A stretch of 39,552 bases of DNA from contig CAMNFS010000015.1 of assembly GCA_946537255.1 (NCBI GenBank), positions 1 to 39,552 of the forward strand, written 5' to 3'. Below the pieces are notes generated by a model, which did no database searches, was not told the origin of the DNA, and saw only the letters and a program-made list of their open reading frames with translations. Shown in pieces: positions 15,560-24,376 of this stretch; the first letter of the stretch is position 1, and each line of letters begins with the position of its first letter. The translations under genes were made by a program, and so were the position numbers. Source of the DNA: an uncultured Erysipelotrichaceae bacterium (GTDB lineage: Bacteria; Bacillota_I; Bacilli_A; Erysipelotrichales; Erysipelotrichaceae).

Positions 15560-18086
15560 TATCCTCTCCCTTCCTGACTTCTTCAATCAGATCCGCAAGA
15601 ACCGTCCAGGCTTCCCGCGGCGAAAGATCATCCGCATTTATGGACTTCAGTGTATGAATCACGGAATCCGCCAGAGGATCTTCCTTTTTCATTTCGATGA
15701 GCTGATAGCTCTGCTGTACAACCCGTTTTTTGGATTCCAGTTCCTTCTGCAGACCTTTTGCCCGTTCGATTACCGCCTCGGGAAGACCGGCAAGTCGTGC
15801 GACATTCACACCATAGGAGCGGTCTGCCCGGCCATCCTTGATCTTGTACAGAAAGGTCACCTGATCTTTTTCTTCCTTCACCGCCACATGAACGTTGCGT
15901 ACGCATCCGATGGAGTCCGTCAGAGATGTCAGTTCATGATAATGCGTACTGAACAGTGTTTTGGCATGTATGCAGGAAGCGATATATTCAATCATTGCCT
16001 GGGCAAGCGCCATTCCGTCATAGGTGGATGTTCCGCGTCCGATTTCATCAAACAGAATCAGGGAACGCTCGGTTGCCTCCTGCAGAGCCCGGTTTGCCTC
16101 GGTCATCTCCACCATGAAGGTAGACTGTCCGGACAGAATATCATCACTGGCGCCGATCCGGGTGAAAATCCGGTCAAAAATCGGCATCACTGCTGATTTT
16201 GCGGGTACATAGCATCCGATCTGGGCCATGATCGCCATCAGCGCGGTCTGACGCATGTAAGTGGATTTGCCGCCCATGTTCGGTCCGGTGATCAGAAGAA
16301 TGGAATCCTTGTGATCCATGTGAATGCTGTTGGCGACATAGCCTTTTTTCAGCCGTTCATTCAGGATTGGATGCCGTCCCTGCTCGACTGCGAATTCATC
16401 CTCACTGAAAGAAGGACGCACATAGCCATAGCGGCTGGATATCTCCGCGAGCGCCGCATAGCAGTCCAGTTCAGAAAGCAGAACCGCGAGCTTCTGAAGC
16501 TTTGCCAGCCGCGCCCGGATTTCCTCCAGCATGGCAGCGAACAGCTGCTTCTCAATCCGGATCGCGTTTTCTTCCGCATGCAGAATCTGGTCTTCCTTCT
16601 CCTTCAGCTGCGGTGAGATAAACCGTTCATTATTTACCAGAGTCTGCCGGCGGACATATCCCCATTCCTCTTTTACCTGAGACGCCGCCGCTTTTGAAAT
16701 CTCTATATAATATCCGAATACCTTGTTGTATCCGATCTTCAGGGTGCGGATTCCTGTCCGTTCGCGTTCCTGAGCCTCCATATCGGAAATGAATTTCCGG
16801 CCGTTGCGCTGAATGGATCTTGCTTCGTCGAGTTCCTTCGAATAGCCATCCGCGAACGCGCCTCCGTCAGAGATGCTCGCGGGCGGCGTTTCCACAAAGG
16901 CACCATCCATCATCTTCCTGAGATCTTCAAGAGAATCCGCGGATGCGTATTCCGGAAATACCTGGGGATCCGCGAGCTTCAGAATCCCGGGCACCTCATT
17001 CAGTGTCTTGGAAAGCCGCAGGCAGTCCTGGGCGTTGGCGGAATTCAGCGCACATCTTGCGATCAGACGCTGCAGATCATAGATCCGTCCCAGATGGTCC
17101 CGCAGATCGTTTCTGACCATGAACTGTTTTTTCAGAAACTCCAGACGGTCAAACCGTTTTTCGATTTCACTCTTCCGCACCAGAGGTTTTTCAATCCATT
17201 TTTTCAGCAGTCTGGATCCCATTGCCGAGCGGCATACATCAAGAAACGACCAGAGCGTTTCGCCTTTGTTTTCTCGGTGGAGGGATTCAATGAGTTCAAG
17301 ATTCTGAATTGTGCTGAAGTCCATGTACAGCACTTCGCTTTCACTTTCAATTCTTGCCGGAGAAAGATGCGAAAGCACATGTTTCTGAGTTGCCTCCAGA
17401 TAATGAAGAAGTCTTCCGCACGCTCTGTTCTGATAATCCCGGCGCAGACGGTCACAGAGCGGAAGATATGCCTGCGGAATATCCGTCTCATCACAATAGC
17501 TGACCAGAATCCGGATTTCCCTCAGGGCCTGTACTGCCTTTTCATCGAATCCATGCCGGACCACAGCTTCCCGGACACTGTTTCTGAGAAGATTCTGAAT
17601 CAGAAGACTCAAGGACTTCCCAAGATCAATCACAATGAACTCACCGGTGCTCACTTCCGAAAGAGCCAGAGAGTATCCGCCCGGATGATCCTCGATCGAC
17701 GCCAGATACACAGACGATTTTTCATCTGTTATTTCTTCCATGACGGTCCCCGGGGTAATGACCCGGATCACATCTCTTTCCACAATGCCTTTGGCTTCCT
17801 TGGGATCCTGCATCTGCTCGACAATCGCGATCTTATATCCCCGCTGTACAAGCCGCTGTACATATCCGGATACAGCATGATGCGGAACCCCGCACATCGG
17901 AACCCTGTCCTTGACACCTGCATTTTTGCCGGTAAGGATTAAATCCAGTTCCCGGCTTGCGGTTTTCGCGTCATCAAAAAACATCTCATAGAAGTCGCCG
18001 ATCCGATAGAAAACAAGTGCATCCGGATAGTTTTCCTTCACTTTGAGATACTGCATCATCATTGGTGAATATTTGATTTCATCCAT
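15546..18086 (-). CDS. mutS: DNA mismatch repair protein MutS
   Basis: MutS recognises mismatches and recruits MutL. The 846-residue protein has the mismatch-contact motif GDFYEMF near the N-terminus. Connector, lever and clamp regions follow, and the C-terminal ATPase has GPNMGGKST (Walker A) and LILFDEIGRGTST (Walker B). Length is usual for MutS1. A GGGG site precedes the ATG. mutL, which often follows mutS, is absent; instead the gene overlaps uvrA by 14 bases and heads the mutS-uvrA-rhomboid-hprK-ppaX run. Confidence 0.98.
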   Translation of the reverse strand: MDEIKYSPMMMQYLKVKENYPDALVFYRIGDFYEMFFDDAKTASRELDLILTGKNAGVKDRVPMCGVPHHAVSGYVQRLVQRGYKIAIVEQMQDPKEAKGIVERDVIRVITPGTVMEEITDEKSSVYLASIEDHPGGYSLALSEVSTGEFIVIDLGKSLSLLIQNLLRNSVREAVVRHGFDEKAVQALREIRILVSYCDETDIPQAYLPLCDRLRRDYQNRACGRLLHYLEATQKHVLSHLSPARIESESEVLYMDFSTIQNLELIESLHRENKGETLWSFLDVCRSAMGSRLLKKWIEKPLVRKSEIEKRFDRLEFLKKQFMVRNDLRDHLGRIYDLQRLIARCALNSANAQDCLRLSKTLNEVPGILKLADPQVFPEYASADSLEDLRKMMDGAFVETPPASISDGGAFADGYSKELDEARSIQRNGRKFISDMEAQERERTGIRTLKIGYNKVFGYYIEISKAAASQVKEEWGYVRRQTLVNNERFISPQLKEKEDQILHAEENAIRIEKQLFAAMLEEIRARLAKLQKLAVLLSELDCYAALAEISSRYGYVRPSFSEDEFAVEQGRHPILNERLKKGYVANSIHMDHKDSILLITGPNMGGKSTYMRQTALMAIMAQIGCYVPAKSAVMPIFDRIFTRIGASDDILSGQSTFMVEMTEANRALQEATERSLILFDEIGRGTSTYDGMALAQAMIEYIASCIHAKTLFSTHYHELTSLTDSIGCVRNVHVAVKEEKDQVTFLYKIKDGRADRSYGVNVARLAGLPEAVIERAKGLQKELESKKRVVQQSYQLIEMKKEDPLADSVIHTLKSINADDLSPREAWTVLADLIEEVRKGEDNGTE

Positions 18087-18108
18087 ACTTTACCCCAAAC
18101 GCCTGTCC

Positions 18109-18117
18109 ATTATATCA
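18109..18117 (-). promoter_or_regulatory. Extended -10 promoter of the mutS operon
   Basis: TGATATAAT is a perfect extended -10 (hexamer at 18109-18114), 23 bases upstream of the mutS start. No -35 of note is present, as often seen with extended -10 promoters. Confidence 0.6.
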
Positions 18118-18202
18118 GAATTACCCGTTTTCCATACGCTTGGGGCTATACTGATAAAGAGAAGGACAATGTCTGTCCATTCCAGAAGAAAGGAGATCCG
18201 AA

Positions 18203-19231
18203 ATGAACGAAAAAAACAAGAATCTCTCTATTCACGCTAAAGCAGACAGAATCGAAAATGAAACCACGGCAAAACAGGAACAGGAAGCCGCTGAAATCAG
18301 GGAAAAGAAAAAGAAAGCAGAAGAGAAAGCCGACCAGGCCCGGGCGGAAGCGGAAAGGAAAAAGAAACTCGCCGAAGAGGCCGCGAAAAAGAAAGAAGCA
18401 GAAGACAGTCAGCGCCGCACGGAAGAAGAGGCGGTTAAGAAAGAGAAGGAACAGACAGCTCAGAACCGAAACCAGCAGCTGCTTCAGGCTGGCGCGGCCG
18501 CAGCCGGTACCATCGCTGCATCTCAGCCGGATCAGCATTCCGGCGCTTTCTGGAAAGGCGTCATTCTCGGGCTGCTGGCCGGAGTCCTTGGATGTTATCT
18601 TCTGATGCGGCCTGCTTCCCCTGCTGTTTCAGCAGCGGATACACCGGCTCCGACTCCGTCCATTGTCACGGATGTGGTTCTGGATGATGACGGCATCCTC
18701 GGCTATACCGCGGCGGATTTTCAGGAAGCGGTGCTTGGGGGTGCAAGCGAACACCAGGAACTGATCGTCATGGAACAGCCGCTTTCCATTTCCACAACGA
18801 TCACAAGAGCCGGCCTTGGTAATTTCCCGATCTTCTCCAAGATGAAGGATGTAACCTATTATGGATCCGGCATCTATACGGTGGATCTTTCCCGCATGGA
18901 TAAAGCCCATATTCAGGTTCATGAAGATCTTCGGACCGTTACTGTCACCATCCCGCACGCAGTTCTTCAGTACGTCAATACGGATGTGACAAAGACTGAA
19001 TTCGAGGATACCGAAAAAGGATTTCTCGCGTTCGGAGATATCAAGCTCACAGCCGAGGAAACAAATGAACTGGAAAAATCAGTCTATCACGCCATGCATG
19101 AGCGGCTTGACAGTGAGGATCTCTACAACGAAGCAGACCGCTTCGCAGTCCTCAAGACATGGGAAGTCTTTCAGCCCCTCATTACCGCCGTCTCACCGGA
19201 ATACAAGGTGGAGATCATATTCGAGAAATAA
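18203..19231 (+). CDS. Membrane-anchored DUF4230 protein with charged coiled coil
   Basis: The 342-residue protein has three parts. Residues 20-90 are a Lys/Glu/Ala-rich coiled coil of the TolA type. Residues 116-135 are one membrane helix (WKGVILGLLAGVLGCYLL). The remainder is an exported domain that resembles DUF4230 (YYGSGIYTVDLSRMDKAHIQV; TVTVTIPHAVL). With no signal peptide and a charged N-terminus, the coil should face the cytoplasm and the DUF4230 domain the outside. Function is unknown. AAAGGAG lies 7 bases before the ATG. It is divergent from mutS and monocistronic. Confidence 0.85.
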   Translation: MNEKNKNLSIHAKADRIENETTAKQEQEAAEIREKKKKAEEKADQARAEAERKKKLAEEAAKKKEAEDSQRRTEEEAVKKEKEQTAQNRNQQLLQAGAAAAGTIAASQPDQHSGAFWKGVILGLLAGVLGCYLLMRPASPAVSAADTPAPTPSIVTDVVLDDDGILGYTAADFQEAVLGGASEHQELIVMEQPLSISTTITRAGLGNFPIFSKMKDVTYYGSGIYTVDLSRMDKAHIQVHEDLRTVTVTIPHAVLQYVNTDVTKTEFEDTEKGFLAFGDIKLTAEETNELEKSVYHAMHERLDSEDLYNEADRFAVLKTWEVFQPLITAVSPEYKVEIIFEK

Positions 19232-19235
19232 AAAG

Positions 19236-19277
19236 AAAAGTCTTCCGGATCCCTGTTTCCTTCCGGAAGACTTTTTC
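19236..19277. terminator. Bidirectional terminator between DUF4230 and rnz
   Basis: A 13-bp perfect stem (AAAAGTCTTCCGG) has T residues on the plus side and an A-rich flank that supplies T residues on the minus side. It overlaps the rnz stop codon and serves both convergent genes. Confidence 0.92.
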
Positions 19278-20193
19278 ATTCATTGTCAAACCTCAGTTCC
19301 TTATGCATGCCGCACGTCCCGCACCGGCTTTCAGGAAAAATACTGCGGGCGTTTTCAATCCATTCCTCCGGCCTTGTCTCCGAGGGACTGAAATGGGTCA
19401 GCCACAGCTCCTTTGCGCCGGCCTTTTGGGCGATCTGAGCCGCTTCTGAAAACACCATATGCTTTTTGACTTTGGCAGCTTCAATCCGTTCATCACTGCC
19501 ATACATTCCCTCAAGGACCGCAAGATCCGCGTTCCGGCAGTACTTTACAATCCGTTCCGTCGGCCTCGTGTCGGTACAGCAGGTGACTCTGAGTCCTTTT
19601 CTTTCTTCTCCCAGCACCATGTCAGGAGTATAGGTCACGCCGCTGTCAGTGATCGTTTCCCCTTTCTGAAGTCTTGACCAGTACCGGACCGGGATGCCCA
19701 GAGCTTCCGCCCTTTCCTTATCGAATTTCGGCCGCCGCTCCTTTACCAGAGAATACCCGTAGGTAACAATACTGTGCTGGGCATGAAACGCCTGGATTTT
19801 CAGGGATGGATCAAAATCCGCTGTGAATTCGCATTCCGGATCCGTCAGTTCCAGGCCGCGCAGTTCAAATGGAAAACCGGCAACTGCGCACAGTTTCGGA
19901 ACAATTTCCGTCAGATGTTTCGGACCCACAACCGTGACCGGCTCCTGTCTGCCTGACATCCCCATCGACATCAGAATTCCCGGAAGCCCCATGACATGAT
20001 CCCCGTGATAATGGGTGAGCAGAATCAGATCAATGGAGTGCGCGCTCAGTCCCGCTTCCTTCAGAGCAATCTGTGTTCCCTCGCCGCAGTCTATCAGAAT
20101 ACCATGACCGCCGCAGCGCACATAAAGGGAGGTCAGCCATCTTCCCGGCAACGGCATCGTGCCGCCGCATCCAAGCAGTGTTACATCAAGCAT
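19276..20193 (-). CDS. rnz: Ribonuclease Z
   Basis: RNase Z trims the 3' ends of tRNA precursors. The 305-residue metallo-beta-lactamase fold protein has the zinc motif LTHYHGDHVMGLPG, the typical N-terminus LLGCGGTMPLPGR, and the C-terminal HFSPSE histidine motif (LTHFSPSE). Its length matches the bacterial short form. The start at 20193 follows TGGAGA; the longer frame to 20307 runs through the preceding small gene. It overlaps that gene by 8 bases. tRNA-Asn in this window encodes its CCA, so it would not strictly need this enzyme; other tRNAs may. Confidence 0.95.
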   Translation of the reverse strand: MLDVTLLGCGGTMPLPGRWLTSLYVRCGGHGILIDCGEGTQIALKEAGLSAHSIDLILLTHYHGDHVMGLPGILMSMGMSGRQEPVTVVGPKHLTEIVPKLCAVAGFPFELRGLELTDPECEFTADFDPSLKIQAFHAQHSIVTYGYSLVKERRPKFDKERAEALGIPVRYWSRLQKGETITDSGVTYTPDMVLGEERKGLRVTCCTDTRPTERIVKYCRNADLAVLEGMYGSDERIEAAKVKKHMVFSEAAQIAQKAGAKELWLTHFSPSETRPEEWIENARSIFPESRCGTCGMHKELRFDNE

Positions 20194-20470
20194 GATCTTT
20201 TCTCCAGTATGCGTGCACATATTCCGGACTGCCCAGAATACGCTGCAGATGAATGCATTCCCGGGAATGCTCAAATAACCGGCTGTCCGCTCCGGTTTCA
20301 AAATCAATCAGAAAGGAGATCTGATTCCGTTCAAAATCAATTCCGGTTTCCAGACCGCAGACCGACGGGTACTCTCTGAGAGAGCTGACTGCCGCATCCT
20401 TCTGTTCTGCCAGATCCTGCAGATCTGTAAACCGGTATATCCGCATCATCCGCATCATCGCAACTATCAT
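20186..20470 (-). CDS. Small hypothetical protein upstream of rnz
   Basis: This is a 94-residue soluble protein with a methionine-rich start (MIVAMMRMMRIYRF). It has an alternating pattern like a small alpha/beta fold (QISFLIDFETG) and resembles no family I can name. AAGGA lies 7 bases before the ATG, and the stop overlaps the rnz start region by 8 bases, so translation is likely coupled. The terminator at 20498-20520 separates it from the GH32 gene upstream. Function unknown. Confidence 0.6.
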   Translation of the reverse strand: MIVAMMRMMRIYRFTDLQDLAEQKDAAVSSLREYPSVCGLETGIDFERNQISFLIDFETGADSRLFEHSRECIHLQRILGSPEYVHAYWRKDHA

Positions 20471-20497
20471 ACCGCAATCCTTTTCCTGCGTCCGCTG

Positions 20498-20520
20498 AAA
20501 AAAAGCCGGGATTTCCGGCT
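20498..20520 (-). terminator. Terminator of the GH32-HAD-GH32 operon
   Basis: AGCCGG and CCGGCT form a short GC-rich stem followed by seven T residues, directly after the stop codon at 20526. Confidence 0.88.
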
Positions 20521-20525
20521 GATTT

Positions 20526-22013
20526 TCATACCATCAGTTGATGGAAAGTGACATTCATATACAGATCGCCATCGGCGAAAAAGGAGAATCCATCCGCGTC
20601 CAGTTCGGTTCCGATCACTGCGGACATGACCTTTTCCCCGTCATTGACAAATACCTCCACGCTGAACCGGTCAAGGATCAGACGGATCTTAAGACGGCCC
20701 CGGTCATGATTCACTCTGGCCCGGCGCTGGTTGATCACAGCCCGTCTGGAACCGGAGAACTTACGGTCAATCTTCAGCGTGGATTCATGAGGCCGGAAGC
20801 TTACCCCGGTCCGCCATTTTTCATTCTGAGCAAACCGGACCGCGAACCGCTGATACATCACGGATGGGTCCGCAGGCCAGAGCTCAATTTCCAGATCCGC
20901 CGTCCGGCCCCGGATGCCGTTGATTCTGAGATCGCCGTCACACAGATGAATATTCTTTCTTTCCACCGGGCTGCAGCGGTATTGTTCCAGCTCCCGGATA
21001 GGCGTCTGAAAGAGAATGCCGTTTTGCATGGAAAGTTCTCTCGGTATGCTCATCATACCGAACCACGGTGTGGATTTTGTATGCAGGTTACAGGTATCCC
21101 AGTTCTGCATCCAGCCGATCATGACCCTTCTTCCATCTTCTGTAAGAATGGTCTGAGGGGCATAGAAATCAATTCCGTAATCAATGGAATGATTGTCCTT
21201 TTCCGCAAACCTCTCACTCTCCGGATCATAGTCACCGGTCAGATAAAACGTGCCGTTGCCGTTATGATACTCAAATCCCTTCGGAAGCATGTCCTGGGCA
21301 CTGCCCAGAAGGACATGTTCCCCGTCGAGCTCAAAGAAATCCGGGCACTCCCACATCAGACCGATCCGGTTTTCATTTGCCGCCATGACATGCATGTATT
21401 CCCAGTGAATCAGATCAGAACTCCGGTACAGCAGAAACCAGCCGCCGTGCCCGGTATGATTGTCCGCGATCAGTGCCCTCCATGAACCGTCCGGCATTCT
21501 CCAGAGCTTCGGATCCCGGAAGTCATGAAAACTTCCACCCTGCGGAAGCATGGATCCGTCAATCACCGGATTCTGAATAAACTTCTCATAGTTCACTCCG
21601 TCACCGAAGGCAAGATTCTGGGTCTGAATATCCACATCAGTGCCATCCTCATCCGTTCTGCGGATGACGCCTGTATACATCAGTACATGCCGGCCGTCAT
21701 CCGTAACCGCGGCACTTCCGGAAAAGCATCCGTTCTGATCCCAGATCTCATCCGGCGCCAGAGCGCAGGGAAGATATTCCCAGTGCAGAAGATCCCTGCT
21801 TACGGCATGACCCCAATGCATCGGCCCCCAGTGACTGTCAAACGGATGATACTGATAGAACATGTGATACATCCCGTCATAGAAGGAAAACCCATTGGGA
21901 TCATTCATCCATCCAACCCGGCTCGACAGATGAAACATCGGTCTGTCTTCCGGCCGGATCTGTTTTTCCATCTCCTCTTCATAGGCCCTTGCCTTTTTCA
22001 GTTCTTCCCTCAT
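20526..22013 (-). CDS. GH32 sucrose-6-phosphate hydrolase / beta-fructosidase
   Basis: The 495-residue protein has the complete GH32 signature: WMNDPNG (nucleophile Asp38), FRDP (Asp167, transition-state stabiliser) and WECP (acid/base Glu222). A five-blade propeller and C-terminal beta sandwich fit the length. No signal peptide is present, so it acts inside the cell on sucrose-6-phosphate, sucrose or short fructans. It overlaps the upstream HAD gene by four bases and is the last gene of a three-gene operon. No PTS or ABC sugar transporter is in the window, so the substrate route is unknown. Confidence 0.93.
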   Translation of the reverse strand: MREELKKARAYEEEMEKQIRPEDRPMFHLSSRVGWMNDPNGFSFYDGMYHMFYQYHPFDSHWGPMHWGHAVSRDLLHWEYLPCALAPDEIWDQNGCFSGSAAVTDDGRHVLMYTGVIRRTDEDGTDVDIQTQNLAFGDGVNYEKFIQNPVIDGSMLPQGGSFHDFRDPKLWRMPDGSWRALIADNHTGHGGWFLLYRSSDLIHWEYMHVMAANENRIGLMWECPDFFELDGEHVLLGSAQDMLPKGFEYHNGNGTFYLTGDYDPESERFAEKDNHSIDYGIDFYAPQTILTEDGRRVMIGWMQNWDTCNLHTKSTPWFGMMSIPRELSMQNGILFQTPIRELEQYRCSPVERKNIHLCDGDLRINGIRGRTADLEIELWPADPSVMYQRFAVRFAQNEKWRTGVSFRPHESTLKIDRKFSGSRRAVINQRRARVNHDRGRLKIRLILDRFSVEVFVNDGEKVMSAVIGTELDADGFSFFADGDLYMNVTFHQLMV

Positions 22014-22792
22014 TCCTGAACCATCTCCTTCATACTGTGGTCCAGCGCATCCACTATGGTTTCCACCACATAGTCAGCCCGCTGCTGAACCTCTGATGGT
22101 GCATACGGAAAGGTATAGGATACATCACTTGCCTCAAGCAGCGGCAGATCATTGATGGAATCTCCGATGCCGTACAGACGGATCGGACCGTATCGCTCTT
22201 CCATCTTCTCTTTCAGAAGAAGGACGCCTTTCCCTTTTGAGCAGCCCCGCGGCGCGATGTCAATTTCAACGACATTCTGAAACGCTTCAACCCGGTCACC
22301 GAAATGATCATTCACCCACTTCGCGTAGCGGGCCGCATCCTCCAGTGATTCAGTATGGATGCTTACCTGATGGATCAGACCTTCCGGACAGTCTTCAATA
22401 CCGGTAATGACATAGTATTTCCCCGGATAGTCCATTTTCCTGAAAACACAGATATCTCCGTTGACATCCAGCGTCAGTCTGAATCCCTTCGGATTCATCT
22501 CTCTGATCAAAGCGTCCGCAACCTCCGGATCCACTCCCCGCCGGTAGATTTCCTGAAAGCTGCCGTCAACGATATTGGAACCGCTGCTGGTAATCATAAA
22601 ATCCGGCTTCACTTTTCCGGTAATGAACGGTGTCAGTCCTCCTACCTGTCTGCCGGTGCACAGGCCGAAAAGATTACCGGCTTTCTGATATTCCCGGATC
22701 TTTTCCACATTCTCAGCCGGCAGTTTCCGGTCTTCCTCCGCTTTGTAAAAATACAGTGTTCCGTCAAAATCACTCGCAAATACTTTCTTCAT
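22010..22792 (-). CDS. HAD-IIB hydrolase in the beta-fructosidase operon
   Basis: This is a 260-residue Cof-type HAD phosphatase. Motif I is SDFDGTL (D8, D10), motif II is GLCTGR, the motif III lysine sits in GCSKGKG, and motif IV is GIGDSINDLPL. AGGAG lies 9 bases before the ATG. It sits between two GH32 genes, 12 bases after the first and overlapping the second by four, so a sugar-phosphate substrate from the same pathway is a reasonable guess. Nothing in the sequence fixes the substrate. Confidence 0.9.
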   Translation of the reverse strand: MKKVFASDFDGTLYFYKAEEDRKLPAENVEKIREYQKAGNLFGLCTGRQVGGLTPFITGKVKPDFMITSSGSNIVDGSFQEIYRRGVDPEVADALIREMNPKGFRLTLDVNGDICVFRKMDYPGKYYVITGIEDCPEGLIHQVSIHTESLEDAARYAKWVNDHFGDRVEAFQNVVEIDIAPRGCSKGKGVLLLKEKMEERYGPIRLYGIGDSINDLPLLEASDVSYTFPYAPSEVQQRADYVVETIVDALDHSMKEMVQE

Positions 22793-22804
22793 AATGCGGA
22801 TCTC

Positions 22805-24262
22805 CTATATGACAAAATCATCCCTGACAGACGCCTTCAGTTTCCAGACAGTCACCGACAGATTATCCGTATGGATCAGTCCGTGTTCATCCTCCTGCGG
22901 ATAGATATGGCTGGTGAATGTCTCTTCCCCGTCATTGACAAACAGCTCTGCTGAGCTTCGGTCAATAAAGATCCGAAGTTTCTTCAGCGGGGTTTTCAGC
23001 GGCATGTCCAGCACTTCAAATACATTCTGATTGAAGCGCAGATTCATTCCGGTCCGATCAACCGTGCAGAGATTCCTTTCCGCGTCATAATGAATCCGGA
23101 ATCCGCCGCTGCCGTCTTTTCGAGCAAAAAGAGTCAGATCCGCATCGCCGCCGCTGCAGAGCACTTCCAATTCGCATGCGGCCGGCAGAACCTTCGGGTC
23201 CTTTTCCATTCCATCCCGCAGTTTTTCAACTGCGCGCACCGGATTCTGATAAAGAACTCCATCCTGAATCCTCAGTTCTCTTGCCAGGGTCATACTGCCC
23301 TCCCAGTCTTCCTCTTCGGTAGGGTAGTGATTATCCGGAAGACCGATCCAGGTAATCATGACCGCCCTGTCCGGATCCTCCACATTCGCGGCAAGCTGGG
23401 CCGCATAGAAATCAAACCCGTAATCCAGATACTGATACGGAGCTTCCGGCGTGAAGGTCAGGGTATCGTAATCCATCTGTCCGATCAGATAGACATTATG
23501 ATTTGTGCTTTCTCCCCGGCCGGGAAGTTTTGTATACTGCGGCGAAAAAATCAGAATGTCCTTTCCGCTGATCCTTTGAATGCACGGACACTCCCACATG
23601 CCTCCGAACTCCTCATATCCAGGCACCTTCAGCTGTCCGGAAAACTTCCAGCCGCTCAGCAGATTCTCCGATTCATAGATCAGAACCGTACCCCGAAGAT
23701 CCAGCGTCTGTGCTCCGATAAAGATATAGTATTTTTTCTTTTCTTCATTCCATACAATTTTCGGATCCCGCTGATGTTCGCTGTAATCCGGTCTTGGCCC
23801 GAACAGCGGTTCCGGCAGTTTTTCCGGTCTGCCGTCTTCCCCGAGAACGGCCGCGCACGTATAGGGAGTACGGACCCAGTTTTCATCCCGGTGATTGCCG
23901 GTATAAAAGAAGTAAAGGTCATCCCCCGCGGAAATTGCACTTCCGGAATGGGTGCCCTTGTTGTCATAATCCCGGTCCGGGGCGAGACCGATTCCCTCGT
24001 TTTTCCAGACAACCAGATCTTCGGAAGAAACATGGTACCAGTACTTCAGTCCATGTACGGCGCCCCAGGGACACCATTGGTAAAACAGATGCCACACTCC
24101 TTCATACAGCGCAAAGCCATTGGGGTCAGACGAAAGTCCGGTCACAGGCTGCACATGATAGAACTGTCTGAATCCGGATGCGGAAATACGGCTGTGAAGT
24201 TCCCTGATTTCCTCCGGACTCTTCAGAACCCGGTAACGCTCATCTCTTGTCCATTGTTTCAT
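22805..24262 (-). CDS. Second GH32 beta-fructosidase
   Basis: The 485-residue GH32 protein is divergent from its neighbour. The nucleophile motif reads SSDPNG (Asp46) rather than WMNDPNG, losing the conserved Trp-Met-Asn. The QRDP (Asp166) and MWECP (Glu224) motifs are intact, so it should be active. No signal peptide is present. The altered subsite around the nucleophile suggests a different fructoside preference from the downstream paralogue. AGGAG lies 7 bases before the ATG. It is the first gene of the GH32-HAD-GH32 operon. Confidence 0.9.
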   Translation of the reverse strand: MKQWTRDERYRVLKSPEEIRELHSRISASGFRQFYHVQPVTGLSSDPNGFALYEGVWHLFYQWCPWGAVHGLKYWYHVSSEDLVVWKNEGIGLAPDRDYDNKGTHSGSAISAGDDLYFFYTGNHRDENWVRTPYTCAAVLGEDGRPEKLPEPLFGPRPDYSEHQRDPKIVWNEEKKKYYIFIGAQTLDLRGTVLIYESENLLSGWKFSGQLKVPGYEEFGGMWECPCIQRISGKDILIFSPQYTKLPGRGESTNHNVYLIGQMDYDTLTFTPEAPYQYLDYGFDFYAAQLAANVEDPDRAVMITWIGLPDNHYPTEEEDWEGSMTLARELRIQDGVLYQNPVRAVEKLRDGMEKDPKVLPAACELEVLCSGGDADLTLFARKDGSGGFRIHYDAERNLCTVDRTGMNLRFNQNVFEVLDMPLKTPLKKLRIFIDRSSAELFVNDGEETFTSHIYPQEDEHGLIHTDNLSVTVWKLKASVRDDFVI

Positions 24263-24304
24263 TTTTCAGCTCCTGTAATGATATTTCCTGATTTCTTTGA
24301 TTTC

Positions 24305-24310
24305 ATTGTA
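24305..24310 (-). promoter_or_regulatory. -10 element upstream of the GH32 operon
   Basis: TACAAT preceded directly by TG lies about 43 bases before the GH32 start. No convincing -35 is present. Confidence 0.35.
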
Positions 24311-24340
24311 CAGGAGTTTTCCGTCATTTTTGTCATAATA

Positions 24341-24371
24341 CAAAAAACAGCCGTGAGCCAAGCCCACGGCC
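24341..24371 (-). terminator. Terminator of serC-serA
   Basis: GCCGTG and CACGGC form a stem with a 9-base loop, followed by TGTTTTTTG on the minus strand, directly after the serA stop. Confidence 0.9.
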
Positions 24372-24376
24372 ATGAA

